Shown here piece by piece: positions 16,748-26,662 of a stretch of 62,204 nt of DNA. The position numbers and the translations under genes were made by a program. The notes beneath the pieces were generated by a model. It saw nothing but the letters and a program-made list of their open reading frames with translations, was not told the DNA's origin and searched no databases. Position 1 is the stretch's first letter, and each line of letters starts with the position of its first letter. Origin of the DNA: Aequorivita sp. (GTDB taxonomy: Bacteria; Bacteroidota; Bacteroidia; Flavobacteriales; Flavobacteriaceae); assembly GCA_030690315.1 (NCBI GenBank), contig JAUYGY010000011.1:1-62204 (forward strand). The letters run 5' to 3'.

Positions 16748-18445
16748 TTAAAATTTTGAAGAAATACTTATGTGTATTTTGCTATTTGAAAAGCTGAAAG
16801 GCTGATTTTCAGAATTTCCGTTAGCCACATTAAATCGAAATAATCCCGCTTTCGTTCCCAATCCGATGCCCAGCCCAAAACTATACAGTTTTTGTTTCAG
16901 AGAAAGTGTTTGGTTTTCGAAATATCCCACATCAATAATGCTGTGCAGAAAAACGCCTTCATTAAACTGATATCTGTATTCCGTATTTATTACTGAAAAC
17001 AGCGATGCGTCTATGCTGTTCTCGTTAAAACCGCGCATACTGTTTATGCCTCCAAAGCGGAATAATTCATTAACAAGATAAGTCTCGCTGAAAAGAACAC
17101 TAGTTATATTCTGTACAAAAATTGAGTTTTTATAATTGAGATTAAAAATGTTGTTGAGCGTAGTTTCGGCAAATACTTGGTCTTCGGCATTACTTTCTTT
17201 TTCGCGGGAACCAATGCCCGTATCTAATATTATTTCTGTTTTTATTGGAAAAAGAGTCCTGTTCTGGGCTTTTATATAGGTAGCGCCCAAAATGAAAAAT
17301 TTTGATTTGAAATCTTCAATAGGTGTTCCTGCTATTGCTTCGTCAAGTAAATTGCTGGAATCATAGCCTTTATAACCAATATAAGTTGTTGATTTTGGGT
17401 TTATCTGATAGGTAGCCCGGAGTTGCTGCTCGGTAGTTATAAATGTACTGTCTCGCTTAAAGATTTTTAACTCACCACTTAGGCCGAAAGGAGTTTTCAG
17501 TATATAGGGCAATGTAATTTTAGCCCGGAAGTTTACTTGTTCCTGTCCGTCAGCTTTGTAATTTATTAAAAGTTGCTCTCCGTAATTCAGGTTATTGTTC
17601 AATTCAAGATTGAGATACCCGTTGAGCTCCAATTTTTGGGTTTCCTCATTTGTGGCAAAACCAAGGATTCCGTCAAAAAGGTTGTTGTTCTGTTTTTCTA
17701 AATAGAAATAAACGGTGGTGGAGTCTTTTCTGAAAAGCGCTTCGGGCGGTTTAATTGCATTTACAAAACCCAAACTGTTCAAGTTTTCGTTTTGTTCGAC
17801 CAATTTTTTTTGATTGAAAACTTTTCCTTTTTTAACTCCTGCATAATATTTTAAAAAGGAGCGCGGAAATTTCTCGTATCCCTTTATTGCTATAGAGTCA
17901 ATGGTGCGAATGTTGCCATCCTCAACAAAAAGTGTTGCGCTCAGGCCATTTTTTTCGTCTTTTTCAAATCCCGTCAGTTTTATTCGGGCGAAGGCATTCC
18001 CTCTTTGGTTTCGAAGAGAGGTAAGTTTTCTTAAGGAAAGGGGAATAGCTTCAAAGGGTAGCATAAAATATTCGTCTGTAATTTCAGAAGTAATCAGTTG
18101 CAGTTCTTTTTTGTCGAAATGTTCTTCGGAATAAAAAATCTTTATTTCGTTGTATTTTTTTCCGAGGAAGAAATTTGCGCTGTAGCTACTGTCGTTTTCT
18201 TTTTGAAGCAGAAGTAGTTCGCTTTCAATAAAGCCCATGCGCTGCAATTTTTGATATATCGTGTCAGTCTCTTTTTGAAGTGTGGCTAAATCGGCAAAGG
18301 TTATTTGCATCCGCAACGAATCTTTTATTCCTTTTGAAATTGGTTTTTCTGCCTTAAGGGAAAGAGAGAGTTCCTGTGCATGTATTCCGAAGAAAAAACA
18401 GGTGTATATATTAAGGTGAATAAAAATGTAAAGGATTTTTTTCAA
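16748..18445 (-). CDS. Omp85/BamA-TamA-like outer membrane protein, TTG start
   Basis: A 565-residue exported protein with a short N-terminal region and POTRA-like segments (for example GNIRTIDSIAIKGYEKFPRSF), then a barrel. The barrel contains the Omp85 loop motif SMRGF, equivalent to VRGF/Y. Its last strands (RFNVANGNSE... to SISSKF) are typical of surface-antigen D15 domains. It is much shorter than BamA (about 800 residues or more), so it is not the main assembly factor; a TamA-like or specialised translocator is likelier. Only a TTG at 18445 gives a start with a signal peptide (ending GIHAQ). There is no earlier ATG in frame before a stop codon. It is a single gene between the SusC locus and the str promoter. 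Confidence 0.8.
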   Translation of the reverse strand: MKKILYIFIHLNIYTCFFFGIHAQELSLSLKAEKPISKGIKDSLRMQITFADLATLQKETDTIYQKLQRMGFIESELLLLQKENDSSYSANFFLGKKYNEIKIFYSEEHFDKKELQLITSEITDEYFMLPFEAIPLSLRKLTSLRNQRGNAFARIKLTGFEKDEKNGLSATLFVEDGNIRTIDSIAIKGYEKFPRSFLKYYAGVKKGKVFNQKKLVEQNENLNSLGFVNAIKPPEALFRKDSTTVYFYLEKQNNNLFDGILGFATNEETQKLELNGYLNLELNNNLNYGEQLLINYKADGQEQVNFRAKITLPYILKTPFGLSGELKIFKRDSTFITTEQQLRATYQINPKSTTYIGYKGYDSSNLLDEAIAGTPIEDFKSKFFILGATYIKAQNRTLFPIKTEIILDTGIGSREKESNAEDQVFAETTLNNIFNLNYKNSIFVQNITSVLFSETYLVNELFRFGGINSMRGFNENSIDASLFSVINTEYRYQFNEGVFLHSIIDVGYFENQTLSLKQKLYSFGLGIGLGTKAGLFRFNVANGNSENQPFSFSNSKIHISISSKF

Positions 18446-18546
18446 AAAGGGGGAAATTAGCTGTGTAAAACTAACGCTTCAAGTTGCCATTTCATATTCA
18501 AAATAAAAAAATATTAAAAGTATGCTGAAAATTAATTCAGTAAGGT

Positions 18547-18576
18547 TTGATTAGTCTAAAAAAAATTCTACATTTG
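18547..18576 (+). promoter_or_regulatory. Bacteroidota promoter for the rpsL (str) operon
   Basis: TTG at 18547-18549, a spacer of exactly 19 bases, then TACATTTG at 18569-18576: a full match to the TTG-N19-TAnnTTTG consensus for the primary sigma factor of Bacteroidota. The start codon of rpsL lies 56 bases downstream. This is the only full promoter I find before the 17 kb ribosomal block. Confidence 0.85.
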
Positions 18577-18579
18577 CAT

Positions 18580-18600
18580 CCCCTAAAAATAGGGGTGTTT
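18580..18600 (+). promoter_or_regulatory. 5'-terminal hairpin of the rpsL leader
   Basis: A 6-bp stem CCCCTA/TAGGGG with an AAAA loop (18580-18595), followed by TGTTTTATTTTT. The expected transcription start is at or next to the first C, so the mRNA would begin with the hairpin. It could protect the 5' end or act as a weak attenuator or ribosomal-protein site. The hairpin is seen; the role is inferred. Confidence 0.5.
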
Positions 18601-18631
18601 TATTTTTAAACAGTAATAATACATATTTTAT

Positions 18632-19006
18632 ATGCCAACAATTTCACAATTAGTACGTAAAGGAAGAACCAAAATAACCAAGAAGAGTAAATCGGTTGCT
18701 TTGGATTCGTGCCCACAACGTCGTGGTGTTTGTACGCGTGTATATACTACTACACCTAAGAAACCAAACTCTGCTATGCGTAAAGTAGCAAGGGTTAGGC
18801 TTACAAACGGTAAGGAAGTAAACGCATACATCCCAGGCGAAGGTCACAATCTCCAAGAGCACTCGATAGTATTGGTTAGAGGTGGAAGGGTAAAGGATTT
18901 ACCAGGAGTTAGGTATCACATTGTACGTGGAGCTTTAGACACCGCTGGTGTTGCAGGCCGCACGCAACGTAGATCTAAGTATGGTGCAAAACGCCCAAAG
19001 AAGTAA
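18632..19006 (+). CDS. rpsL: 30S ribosomal protein S12
   Basis: A 124-residue S12 of the decoding centre. The loop [13 protein letters not shown] and the segment [13 protein letters not shown] are intact. The lysines that mutate in streptomycin resistance (E. coli K42/K43 region and K87/K88 region) are wild type, so the ribosome should be streptomycin-sensitive at this protein. It is the first gene of the str operon, with rpsG 64 bases downstream; no tuf gene follows fusA here, as is usual in Bacteroidota. Confidence 0.99.
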   Translation: MPTISQLVRKGRTKITKKSKSVALDSCPQRRGVCTRVYTTTPKKPNSAMRKVARVRLTNGKEVNAYIPGEGHNLQEHSIVLVRGGRVKDLPGVRYHIVRGALDTAGVAGRTQRRSKYGAKRPKK

Positions 19007-19070
19007 AAATGAAAACGGGTTGATTGTTAATTGTAACTACAATTAATTTTTAACCATTAACAACAAACAA

Positions 19071-19550
19071 ATGAGAAAAAGACAGGCCAAAAAAAGACCC
19101 CTTTTGCCAGATCCAAGGTTTAACGACCAGTTGGTTACACGTTTCGTAAACAACATGATGTGGGACGGAAAAAAGAGTGTGGCTTTCAAAGTTTTCTATG
19201 ATGCAATTGACATTGTAGATGAAAAGAGACAACAAGACGACGAAAAAACTGCGTTAGAGCTTTGGAAAGATGCACTTTCCAATATCATGCCTCACGTAGA
19301 GGTGCGTAGCCGTAGAGTTGGTGGGGCAACCTTCCAGATACCTATGCAAATACGCCCAGACCGTAAAATTGCAACTGCAATGAAATGGTTGATTACCTTT
19401 TCAAGAAAAAGAAACGAGAAATCCATGGCTGCAAAACTTGCCGGTGAAATTCTTGCAGCTGCCAAAGAAGAGGGCGCTGCCGTGAAAAAACGTATGGATA
19501 CTCACAAAATGGCAGAAGCTAACAAAGCATTCTCGCATTTCAGATTCTAA
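19071..19550 (+). CDS. rpsG: 30S ribosomal protein S7
   Basis: A 159-residue S7, the primary assembly protein of the small-subunit head that binds the 3' domain of 16S rRNA. Family features are [19 protein letters not shown], the [11 protein letters not shown] loop and the C-terminal [19 protein letters not shown]. In E. coli S7 represses its own operon; no equivalent site was identified here. Three bases separate it from fusA. Confidence 0.99.
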   Translation: MRKRQAKKRPLLPDPRFNDQLVTRFVNNMMWDGKKSVAFKVFYDAIDIVDEKRQQDDEKTALELWKDALSNIMPHVEVRSRRVGGATFQIPMQIRPDRKIATAMKWLITFSRKRNEKSMAAKLAGEILAAAKEEGAAVKKRMDTHKMAEANKAFSHFRF

Positions 19551-19553
19551 AAA

Positions 19554-21686
19554 ATGGCACAGAGAGATTTAAAATATACAAGAAATATCGGGATTGCCGC
19601 GCATATTGATGCCGGTAAAACCACAACTACAGAACGTATCCTTTTTTATACAGGGGTAAGCCATAAAATTGGCGAGGTTCACGACGGGGCTGCAACTATG
19701 GACTGGATGGAGCAAGAGCAGGAGCGTGGTATTACCATTACTTCGGCTGCTACCACTTGTACTTGGAAATTCCCTATGGAGAATGCTGAGGCAACCCCTG
19801 AAACTAAAAATTATCATTTTAATATTATTGATACTCCCGGTCACGTTGATTTTACTGTAGAGGTAAATCGCTCATTACGTGTCTTGGATGGTTTAGTATT
19901 CTTGTTTAGTGCAGTAGATGGTGTAGAGCCGCAATCTGAAACTAACTGGAGACTTGCAGATAACTATAAAGTGCCTCGTATTGGTTTCGTTAACAAAATG
20001 GACCGTCAAGGTGCAAACTTTATGGAAGTTTGCCAACAGGTAAAAGACATGTTGGGCAGCAATGCGGTGCCAATTGTTTTGAACATTGGTGACGAAGAAA
20101 ATTTTAGAGGAATTGTTGATTTAGTTAAGAACCGTGCTGTCATTTTTCATGATGACTCGTTTGGTGCTACTTTTGACGTTATTGAAATTCCTGAAGATTT
20201 AAAAGCAGAGACTAAAATGTTACGTGGTAAACTTATTGAAGAGGTTGCTGCATACGATGAAAGTCTGCTTGAAAAATATATGGAGGATGAAGATTCAATT
20301 ACTGAGGATGAAATCCACGCTGCGCTTCGTGCTGCTGTTATGGATATGAGTATCATCCCGATGGTCTGTGGTTCTTCTTTCAAAAATAAAGGTGTTCAGT
20401 TTCTTTTGGATGCTGTGTGTCGTTATTTGCCAGCGCCAACCGATAAAGAAGGTATTATTGGTATAAATCCTGATACCGAAAAAGAAGAACTTCGTAAGCC
20501 GGATGTTTCTGCTCCTTTCGCAGCCTTGGCATTTAAGATTGCTACCGATCCTTTCGTAGGGCGTTTGGCATTCTTCCGTGTTTATTCAGGTCGTTTGGAT
20601 GCAGGATCTTACATCTTGAACAATCGTTCAGGAAAAAAAGAACGTATTTCACGTATCTACCAAATGCATGCTAATAAACAAAATGCTATCGATTTTATTG
20701 AGGCTGGAGATATTGGAGCGGCAGTTGGTTTTAAAGATATTAAGACTGGTGATACCATGACTGACGAAAAACACCCAATTGTTTTAGAAAGCATGAACTT
20801 CCCCGATCCCGTAATTGGTATCGCGGTAGAGCCTAAAACAAAGGTTGATGTTGATAAATTAGGTATGGCTTTGTCTAAGTTGGCTGAAGAGGATCCAACA
20901 TTCCAAGTACGTACAGATGAAGCTTCTGGTCAAACAATTATTTCTGGAATGGGCGAGCTTCACTTGGACGTTCTTATTGACCGTTTGCGTCGCGAATTCA
21001 AAGTTGAAGTAAATCAAGGTCAGCCACAAGTTGAGTACAAAGAAGCAATTACAAGAGCTGCAGATCATAGAGAGGTTTACAAAAAACAATCTGGTGGTCG
21101 TGGTAAATTTGCTGATATCGTGTTTACACTTGAACCAGCTGAGGAAGGAAAAATTGGATTGGAATTCGTAAACGCCGTAAAAGGTGGTAACGTGCCAAAA
21201 GAATTTATCCCTTCTGTTGAAAAAGGTTTCAAACAAGCAATGGTCAATGGCCCGCTTGCAGGTTTTGAAGTTGATAGTATGAAGGTTACTTTAAAAGATG
21301 GATCATTCCACCCTGTGGATTCTGATGCGCTATCTTTTGAATTGGCCGCAAAAATTGGCTTTAAGGAAGTTGCCAAAAAAGCAGGAGCTGTAATTCTAGA
21401 ACCTATTATGAAAATTGAGGTGTTAACACCTGAAGAAAATATGGGTGATATAGTTGGGGATCTTAACCGTCGTCGCGGAACAATTACAAACATGAGCGAC
21501 AGGGCTGGGGCAAAAGTAATAAAGGGCGAAGTGCCACTTTCTGAAATGTTCGGTTATGTAACCACATTAAGAACATTGTCATCAGGCCGTGCAACTTCTA
21601 CAATGGAATTTTCACATTACGCTGAAACTCCTTCAAGTATTTCTGAGTCAGTAATCGCAAAAGCAAAAGGAACCGCAAACGCATAA
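19554..21686 (+). CDS. fusA: Elongation factor G
   Basis: A 710-residue translational GTPase that drives translocation and, with ribosome recycling factor, splits ribosomes. The G domain has P-loop [15 protein letters not shown], switch [11 protein letters not shown] and NKMD. Domain II follows after about residue 300. Domains III-V include [19 protein letters not shown] and the tip of domain IV around [11 protein letters not shown]. The length is normal for flavobacterial EF-G1. It lies 11 bases before rpsJ. Confidence 0.99.
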   Translation: MAQRDLKYTRNIGIAAHIDAGKTTTTERILFYTGVSHKIGEVHDGAATMDWMEQEQERGITITSAATTCTWKFPMENAEATPETKNYHFNIIDTPGHVDFTVEVNRSLRVLDGLVFLFSAVDGVEPQSETNWRLADNYKVPRIGFVNKMDRQGANFMEVCQQVKDMLGSNAVPIVLNIGDEENFRGIVDLVKNRAVIFHDDSFGATFDVIEIPEDLKAETKMLRGKLIEEVAAYDESLLEKYMEDEDSITEDEIHAALRAAVMDMSIIPMVCGSSFKNKGVQFLLDAVCRYLPAPTDKEGIIGINPDTEKEELRKPDVSAPFAALAFKIATDPFVGRLAFFRVYSGRLDAGSYILNNRSGKKERISRIYQMHANKQNAIDFIEAGDIGAAVGFKDIKTGDTMTDEKHPIVLESMNFPDPVIGIAVEPKTKVDVDKLGMALSKLAEEDPTFQVRTDEASGQTIISGMGELHLDVLIDRLRREFKVEVNQGQPQVEYKEAITRAADHREVYKKQSGGRGKFADIVFTLEPAEEGKIGLEFVNAVKGGNVPKEFIPSVEKGFKQAMVNGPLAGFEVDSMKVTLKDGSFHPVDSDALSFELAAKIGFKEVAKKAGAVILEPIMKIEVLTPEENMGDIVGDLNRRRGTITNMSDRAGAKVIKGEVPLSEMFGYVTTLRTLSSGRATSTMEFSHYAETPSSISESVIAKAKGTANA

Positions 21687-21697
21687 TAATTTCAGCA

Positions 21698-22003
21698 ATG
21701 AGTCAAAAAATAAGAATAAAGCTAAAATCTTACGATCATAACTTGGTGGACAAATCTGCTGAAAAAATCGTTAAGACCGTAAAGAGTACCGGAGCTGTAG
21801 TTACAGGTCCTATTCCTTTACCAACACACAAAAAAATCTTTACCGTTTTGCGCTCTCCTCACGTGAACAAGAAAAGTAGAGAGCAATTCCAATTAAGTTC
21901 ATACAAAAGACTTTTGGATATCTACAGTTCTTCTTCAAAAACAATTGACGCTCTAATGAAATTAGAGTTGCCAAGTGGAGTAGAAGTGGAAATTAAAGTT
22001 TAG
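21698..22003 (+). CDS. rpsJ: 30S ribosomal protein S10
   Basis: A 101-residue S10, a head protein that also partners NusB in transcription antitermination. Motifs: [40 protein letters not shown] and the conserved C-terminus [11 protein letters not shown]. It directly follows fusA, so the str and S10 operons are joined. The next gene, rplC, is unusually far away (175 bases), with a terminator-like hairpin between them. Confidence 0.99.
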   Translation: MSQKIRIKLKSYDHNLVDKSAEKIVKTVKSTGAVVTGPIPLPTHKKIFTVLRSPHVNKKSREQFQLSSYKRLLDIYSSSSKTIDALMKLELPSGVEVEIKV

Positions 22004-22022
22004 TTATAAATTTTAATTTGTA

Positions 22023-22041
22023 TTCCGAACTTGCTTCGGGA
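22023..22041. repeat. Small inverted repeat after rpsJ
   Basis: An 8-bp stem with one wobble pair (about 22022-22029 with 22035-22042) and loop CTTGC: TTCCGAA/TTCGGGA. The same kind of CCGAA...TTCGG palindrome is common between genes in flavobacteria. It lies at the start of the rpsJ-rplC spacer. Confidence 0.5.
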
Positions 22042-22104
22042 TCCTGTAAGGGTTAAAAATGTCCTCAACGATGGTTGTGGAAAAACGGAAAACAAAATAA
22101 CATT

Positions 22105-22137
22105 CAGGGTTGAATTTATTTTGACCCTGTTTTTTTG
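22105..22137 (+). terminator. Terminator or attenuator between rpsJ and rplC
   Basis: CAGGGT (22105-22110) pairs with ACCCTG (22124-22129), followed directly by eight T residues: the form of an intrinsic terminator. As it lies inside an essential operon with no clear promoter after it, partial termination (attenuation) is more likely than a full stop. L4-dependent attenuation is known for the S10 operon of E. coli, but at a different place. Confidence 0.65.
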
Positions 22138-22178
22138 AATAGAATTTTAAATAAGTAATAATCAATAAATAATTAAAT

Positions 22179-22790
22179 ATGTCTGGGTTAATTGGAAGAA
22201 AGATAGGGATGACCAGCATCTTTGACGAGAACGGAAAAAACATTCCGTGCACCGTTATTGAAGCAGGACCCTGTGTTGTCACCCAAGTCAGAACCATAGA
22301 GGTTGACGGGTACAATGCTCTTCAACTTGGTTTCGATGACAAGAAGACTGTAACTAAAGCTGCCGAAGGGCACGCCAAAAAAGCAGGAACCGTTGCAAAA
22401 CGCAAAGTCGCCGAATTCAAGGGATTTGAAGAAAATTACAAATTAGGTGACACAATTACTGTGGAGCATTTTATTGAAGGTGAATTCGTGGATATCGCGG
22501 GTACATCAAAAGGTAAAGGTTTCCAAGGGGTTGTAAAACGTCATGGTTTTGCCGGTGTTGGTCAAGCCACACACGGGCAGCACAACCGTTTGCGTGCACC
22601 AGGTTCCATTGGAGCTGCATCATATCCTGCTAGAGTATTCAAAGGAATGCGCATGGCGGGCCAAATGGGCAACGAAAGAGTAAAAGTTGAAAATTTAAGA
22701 GTTTTGAAAGTAGTTCCCGAAAAGAATCTACTTGTGGTAAAGGGCGCTGTTCCTGGCCATAAAAATGCTTATGTAATGATTGAGAAATAA
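22179..22790 (+). CDS. rplC: 50S ribosomal protein L3
   Basis: A 203-residue L3, which nucleates 50S assembly and reaches toward the peptidyl transferase centre. It starts [20 protein letters not shown]. The extended loop containing [12 protein letters not shown] and [19 protein letters not shown], with the methylatable glutamine region, is intact. Its stop TAA overlaps the rplD start by one base (TAATG), so the two are translationally coupled. Confidence 0.99.
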   Translation: MSGLIGRKIGMTSIFDENGKNIPCTVIEAGPCVVTQVRTIEVDGYNALQLGFDDKKTVTKAAEGHAKKAGTVAKRKVAEFKGFEENYKLGDTITVEHFIEGEFVDIAGTSKGKGFQGVVKRHGFAGVGQATHGQHNRLRAPGSIGAASYPARVFKGMRMAGQMGNERVKVENLRVLKVVPEKNLLVVKGAVPGHKNAYVMIEK

Positions 22791-23419
22791 TGAAGGTAGC
22801 TGTATTAGACATAAACGGAAAAGACACAGGTCGGAAAGTTGAACTTTCTGCAGATGTGTTCGGAATAGAGCCTAACAATCACGCGGTTTATCTTGATGTG
22901 AAGCAATACCTTGCCAATCAAAGACAAGGAACTCACAAAGCAAAGGAACGTGCTGAGATATCTGGTTCTACCAGAAAAATAAAGAAGCAAAAAGGAACTG
23001 GTACTGCCCGTGCGGGTAGCATCAAGTCTGGTGTATTTAAAGGTGGAGGTAGAATGTTTGGACCCCGTCCGCGCAGCTACTCTTTTAAATTGAACAAAAA
23101 CCTAAAGCGTTTGGCACGTAAATCTGCCTTATCGATGAAGGCGAATGACAAAGCTATTTTTGTATTGGAAGACCTTACTTTTGACGCTCCAAAAACCAAG
23201 AATTTTACTGCGGTTTTGAAGAGTTTAGGTCTTAATGAGAAAAAATCTTTGTTTGTGTTGGGAGACTTAAATAATAATGTATATTTGTCGTCTCGCAATT
23301 TGAAAGGTACTGAGGTTATAACTAACTCACAATTAAGTACTTACAAGATTATGAATGCAAACAGTCTAGTGCTGTTTGAAGGTTCTTTGGAAGGAATTGA
23401 AACAAACTTAAGTAAATAG
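22790..23419 (+). CDS. rplD: 50S ribosomal protein L4
   Basis: A 209-residue L4 lining the exit tunnel. The tunnel loop is visible as [20 protein letters not shown], followed by [12 protein letters not shown]. No change is obvious at the lysine/glycine positions tied to macrolide resistance. In E. coli L4 is the autogenous regulator of the S10 operon, relevant to the hairpin upstream of rplC. Confidence 0.99.
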   Translation: MKVAVLDINGKDTGRKVELSADVFGIEPNNHAVYLDVKQYLANQRQGTHKAKERAEISGSTRKIKKQKGTGTARAGSIKSGVFKGGGRMFGPRPRSYSFKLNKNLKRLARKSALSMKANDKAIFVLEDLTFDAPKTKNFTAVLKSLGLNEKKSLFVLGDLNNNVYLSSRNLKGTEVITNSQLSTYKIMNANSLVLFEGSLEGIETNLSK

Positions 23420-23426
23420 AAACAAG

Positions 23427-23717
23427 ATGAACATCTTAATTAAACCTATAATTACGGAAAAAGCTACTAAAGAAGCTGAAGACAAAAATGTTTTTGGTTT
23501 TGTAGTGAACCCAAAGGCGAATAAGGTAGAAATCAAGAAAGCAGTGGAAGCTGCTTACGGAGTTTCTGTTGAAAAAGTTCGCACAATGAATGTCCGCCCT
23601 GATAGGAAGACCCGTTATACAAAAACAGGTGTCCAAACTGGTAAAACGAGCGCTTACAAAAAAGCAATCGTACAGGTGGCGGAAGGTGATACAATAGATT
23701 TTTACAGTAACATCTAA
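23427..23717 (+). CDS. rplW: 50S ribosomal protein L23
   Basis: A 96-residue L23 at the tunnel exit, the docking site for trigger factor and SRP. Motifs: ILIKPIITEKATKEAEDKN and the loop KANKVEIKKAVEAAYGVSV. It ends with GDTIDFYSNI. Seven bases after rplD, in the usual order. Confidence 0.99.
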   Translation: MNILIKPIITEKATKEAEDKNVFGFVVNPKANKVEIKKAVEAAYGVSVEKVRTMNVRPDRKTRYTKTGVQTGKTSAYKKAIVQVAEGDTIDFYSNI

Positions 23718-23743
23718 GATAACTTAGATTTAATTAGACACAA

Positions 23744-24568
23744 ATGTCAGTAAGAAAATTAAAACCAATCACCCCAGGTCAGCGTTTTAGAGTTGTAAAT
23801 GGTTTCGACGCCATTACAACTGATAAGCCGGAGAAGTCTTTACTTGCTCCGAACAAACGATCTGGTGGTCGAAACAGTACAGGTAAAATGACCATGCGCT
23901 ACATAGGTGGTGGTCACAAGAAAAAATATCGAATTATCGATTTTAAACGTGACAAAGTGGGAATTCCTGCTACCGTTGCAAGTATTCAATACGATCCAAA
24001 CCGTACGGCGTTTATCGCGCTTTTGAACTATCAAGATGGTGAAAAGCGATATATAATTGCACAAAACGGACTACAAGTTGGGCAAAACATCCTTTCCGGT
24101 GAAGGCGTAGCTCCAGAGATTGGAAACGCAATGTTGCTTTCAGCTATTCCATTAGGTACTATTATTTCTTGCATCGAGCTTCGTCCCGGTCAAGGAGCAA
24201 TTATGGCCCGTAGCGCTGGTGCTTTCGCACAGCTTATGGCCCGTGATGGAAAATACGCTACCGTTAAACTTCCTTCAGGCGAAACCCGATTGATTTTGGT
24301 AAACTGTATGGCTACCATTGGTGCCGTTTCAAATAGTGACCACCAATTATTGGTTTCAGGTAAAGCAGGTAGAAGCAGATGGTTGGGTAGAAGACCACGT
24401 ACAAGACCAGTAGTGATGAACCCTGTAGATCACCCAATGGGTGGTGGTGAAGGGAAGGCTTCTGGAGGTCATCCACGTTCTAGAAAAGGTATTCCCGCAA
24501 AAGGTTACAGAACCCGTTCTAAAACGAAAGCAAGTAATAAATATATCTTAGAACGAAGAAAGAAATAA
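23744..24568 (+). CDS. rplB: 50S ribosomal protein L2
   Basis: A 274-residue L2, an RNA-binding protein needed for subunit joining and peptidyl transfer. Family features include [20 protein letters not shown] near the N-terminus and the conserved C-terminal [20 protein letters not shown], which contains the functionally important histidine. Length is typical; 26 bases after rplW. Confidence 0.99.
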   Translation: MSVRKLKPITPGQRFRVVNGFDAITTDKPEKSLLAPNKRSGGRNSTGKMTMRYIGGGHKKKYRIIDFKRDKVGIPATVASIQYDPNRTAFIALLNYQDGEKRYIIAQNGLQVGQNILSGEGVAPEIGNAMLLSAIPLGTIISCIELRPGQGAIMARSAGAFAQLMARDGKYATVKLPSGETRLILVNCMATIGAVSNSDHQLLVSGKAGRSRWLGRRPRTRPVVMNPVDHPMGGGEGKASGGHPRSRKGIPAKGYRTRSKTKASNKYILERRKK

Positions 24569-24571
24569 GTT

Positions 24572-24850
24572 ATGGCAAGATCGTTAAAAAAAGGACCGTT
24601 CGTTCATTACAAACTAGACAAGAAAGTTCAGCAAAACGTTGAAGATAACAAGAAGACCGTAATCAAAACTTGGTCACGTGCTTCTATGATTACTCCAGAT
24701 TTTGTTGGCCAAACCATCGCTGTACACAACGGGCGCCAATTTGTTCCTGTGTATGTAACAGAAAACATGGTTGGGCATAAACTAGGAGAATTTTCACCTA
24801 CAAGATCATTCCGTGGTCACGCAGGTGCTAAAAACAAAGGTAAAAAATAA
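24572..24850 (+). CDS. rpsS: 30S ribosomal protein S19
   Basis: A 92-residue S19 of the 30S head, paired with S13. Starts [19 protein letters not shown]; the core segment [20 protein letters not shown] and [14 protein letters not shown] are intact. It lies three bases after rplB. Confidence 0.99.
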   Translation: MARSLKKGPFVHYKLDKKVQQNVEDNKKTVIKTWSRASMITPDFVGQTIAVHNGRQFVPVYVTENMVGHKLGEFSPTRSFRGHAGAKNKGKK

Positions 24851-24856
24851 GAGGCC

Positions 24857-25267
24857 ATGGGAGTTCGTAAAAGAGAAAGAGCAGAAGCAATCAAGGAAGC
24901 CAAGAAGACTATCTATATGGCTAAATTGAACAATTGCCCCACTTCACCAAGAAAAATGCGTTTAATGGCAGACTTGGTGCGTGGTGAAAAAATAGACAAA
25001 GCACTTAATATTTTGAAGTTTAGTTCAAAAGAATCTTCACGCAAATTGGAGAAACTACTTTTGTCTGCCATCAATAACTGGCAACAAAAGAACGAAGACG
25101 CTTCATTGGAAGACGCAGATCTTTTTGTTAAGGAAATCCGTGTGGATGGTGGAACGATGTTGAAAAGACTTCGTCCAGCACCGCAAGGCCGCGCACACAG
25201 AATTAGAAAACGCTCCAACCACGTAACACTGGTATTGGCAGCAAATGATAACACACAAAGCAAGTAA
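24857..25267 (+). CDS. rplV: 50S ribosomal protein L22
   Basis: A 136-residue L22 whose beta-hairpin reaches into the exit tunnel. It has a short basic N-terminal extension (about 18 residues) before the family core starting [15 protein letters not shown]. The hairpin [20 protein letters not shown] is intact, with no deletion of the kind that gives macrolide resistance. Six bases after rpsS, four before rpsC. Confidence 0.98.
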   Translation: MGVRKRERAEAIKEAKKTIYMAKLNNCPTSPRKMRLMADLVRGEKIDKALNILKFSSKESSRKLEKLLLSAINNWQQKNEDASLEDADLFVKEIRVDGGTMLKRLRPAPQGRAHRIRKRSNHVTLVLAANDNTQSK

Positions 25268-25271
25268 TTAA

Positions 25272-26006
25272 ATGGGACAGAAGACAAATCCAATCGGGAA
25301 TCGCTTAGGTATCATTAGAGGTTGGGAATCCAACTGGTACGGAGGCAACGACTACGGCGATAAACTTGCCGAAGACGACAAGATTAGAAAATATGTTCAC
25401 GCACGTTTAAGTAAAGCTAGTGTGAGTAGAGTAATTATTGAGCGTACGCTTAAGCTTGTAACCGTTACTATAACCACTGCCCGTCCCGGTATCATTATCG
25501 GTAAAGGTGGCCAGGAAGTAGACAAGCTAAAAGAAGAGCTTAAAAAAATTACAGATAAAGAGGTACAGATCAACATTCACGAGATCAAAAGACCAGAGCT
25601 TGATGCATTTTTGGTAGCTGCTAGTATTGCGCGCCAAATTGAAAGCCGTATTTCATACCGTCGTGCCATAAAAATGGCAATTGCGGCAACAATACGGATG
25701 AACGCAGAAGGTATTAAAGTTCAGATCTCAGGACGTTTGAACGGGGCTGAAATGGCACGTTCAGAATCTTACAAAGAAGGTCGTATCCCATTATCAACTT
25801 TTAGAGCCGATATTGACTACGCTTTAGTTGAGGCACACACTACCTACGGTAGATTGGGTGTTAAAGTATGGATTATGAAAGGTGAAGTATATGGAAAGAG
25901 AGAACTTTCCCCACTAGTTGGTCTTGCCACTGGCAAAACTAAGAGTGGTGGTGGAAAAGGAGCTCCAGCAGGACGCGGTGGCAACAAAGCACGTCGCAGA
26001 AAGTAA
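25272..26006 (+). CDS. rpsC: 30S ribosomal protein S3
   Basis: A 244-residue S3 at the mRNA entry channel, with helicase-linked basic residues. The KH domain carries GxxG in [20 protein letters not shown]; the C-terminal domain contains [20 protein letters not shown] and [18 protein letters not shown]. It ends in a glycine/arginine-rich tail ([19 protein letters not shown]). Confidence 0.99.
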   Translation: MGQKTNPIGNRLGIIRGWESNWYGGNDYGDKLAEDDKIRKYVHARLSKASVSRVIIERTLKLVTVTITTARPGIIIGKGGQEVDKLKEELKKITDKEVQINIHEIKRPELDAFLVAASIARQIESRISYRRAIKMAIAATIRMNAEGIKVQISGRLNGAEMARSESYKEGRIPLSTFRADIDYALVEAHTTYGRLGVKVWIMKGEVYGKRELSPLVGLATGKTKSGGGKGAPAGRGGNKARRRK

Positions 26007-26024
26007 TTTTTTAAATAGAAGAAA

Positions 26025-26444
26025 ATGTTACAACCTAAAAGAACAAAGTACCGTAAACAAATGAAAGGCCGTATGAAGGGCAATGCCGAACGTGGCAATC
26101 AGCTAGCATACGGAACCTTCGGTATAAAATCGATGGATTCAGAATTTCTTACAGCAAGACAAATTGAAGCCGCTCGTATTGCCGCTACCCGTTTTATGAA
26201 AAGAGAAGGTTCTATCTGGATTATGATTTTTCCAGATAAGCCAATTACCAAAAAGCCTCTTGAAGTACGTATGGGTAAAGGTAAAGGTGCTGTAGAATAC
26301 TACGCTGCTGTTGTAAAACCAGGAAGAATGCTTTTCGAAGTATCCGGGGTTACCCTTGAAACAGCAAAAGAAGCATTGCGCCTTGCAGCACAAAAGCTTC
26401 CGGTTAAAACTAAATTTGTAATGTCTCGGGATTTCCAAGCATAA
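26025..26444 (+). CDS. rplP: 50S ribosomal protein L16
   Basis: A 139-residue L16 at the A-site of the 50S subunit. Features: [20 protein letters not shown], the loop [20 protein letters not shown] containing the arginine usually hydroxylated in this family, and the tail [12 protein letters not shown]. Standard length and position. Confidence 0.99.
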   Translation: MLQPKRTKYRKQMKGRMKGNAERGNQLAYGTFGIKSMDSEFLTARQIEAARIAATRFMKREGSIWIMIFPDKPITKKPLEVRMGKGKGAVEYYAAVVKPGRMLFEVSGVTLETAKEALRLAAQKLPVKTKFVMSRDFQA

Positions 26445-26455
26445 TTTTTTGAACG

Positions 26456-26647
26456 ATGAAACAATCAGAAATTAAAAAAGCATCAACGGCCGAACTTCAG
26501 GAAGCATTCGCTGACTCAAGAAAAGCTTATTCAGACCTTAAAATGGCTCACACCATTTCGCCGTTGGAAAATCCAATTCAACTTAGAACCCAAAGACGGG
26601 CGATAGCAAGAATAGCGACGGAACTAACTAATAGAGAAGTGCAATAA
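26456..26647 (+). CDS. rpmC: 50S ribosomal protein L29
   Basis: A 63-residue two-helix protein next to the tunnel exit and the SRP/trigger factor site. It starts MKQSEIKKASTAELQEAF. The second helix contains the conserved LRTQRRAIARIATELTNRE. It occupies the usual place between rplP and rpsQ. Confidence 0.97.
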   Translation: MKQSEIKKASTAELQEAFADSRKAYSDLKMAHTISPLENPIQLRTQRRAIARIATELTNREVQ

Positions 26648-26662
26648 TTGTACAGCTGAAAG

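Noticed and set aside
22138..22178. A promoter after the rpsJ-rplC hairpin
   Set aside because: The A/T-rich bases contain no TAnnTTTG and no TTG at suitable spacing.
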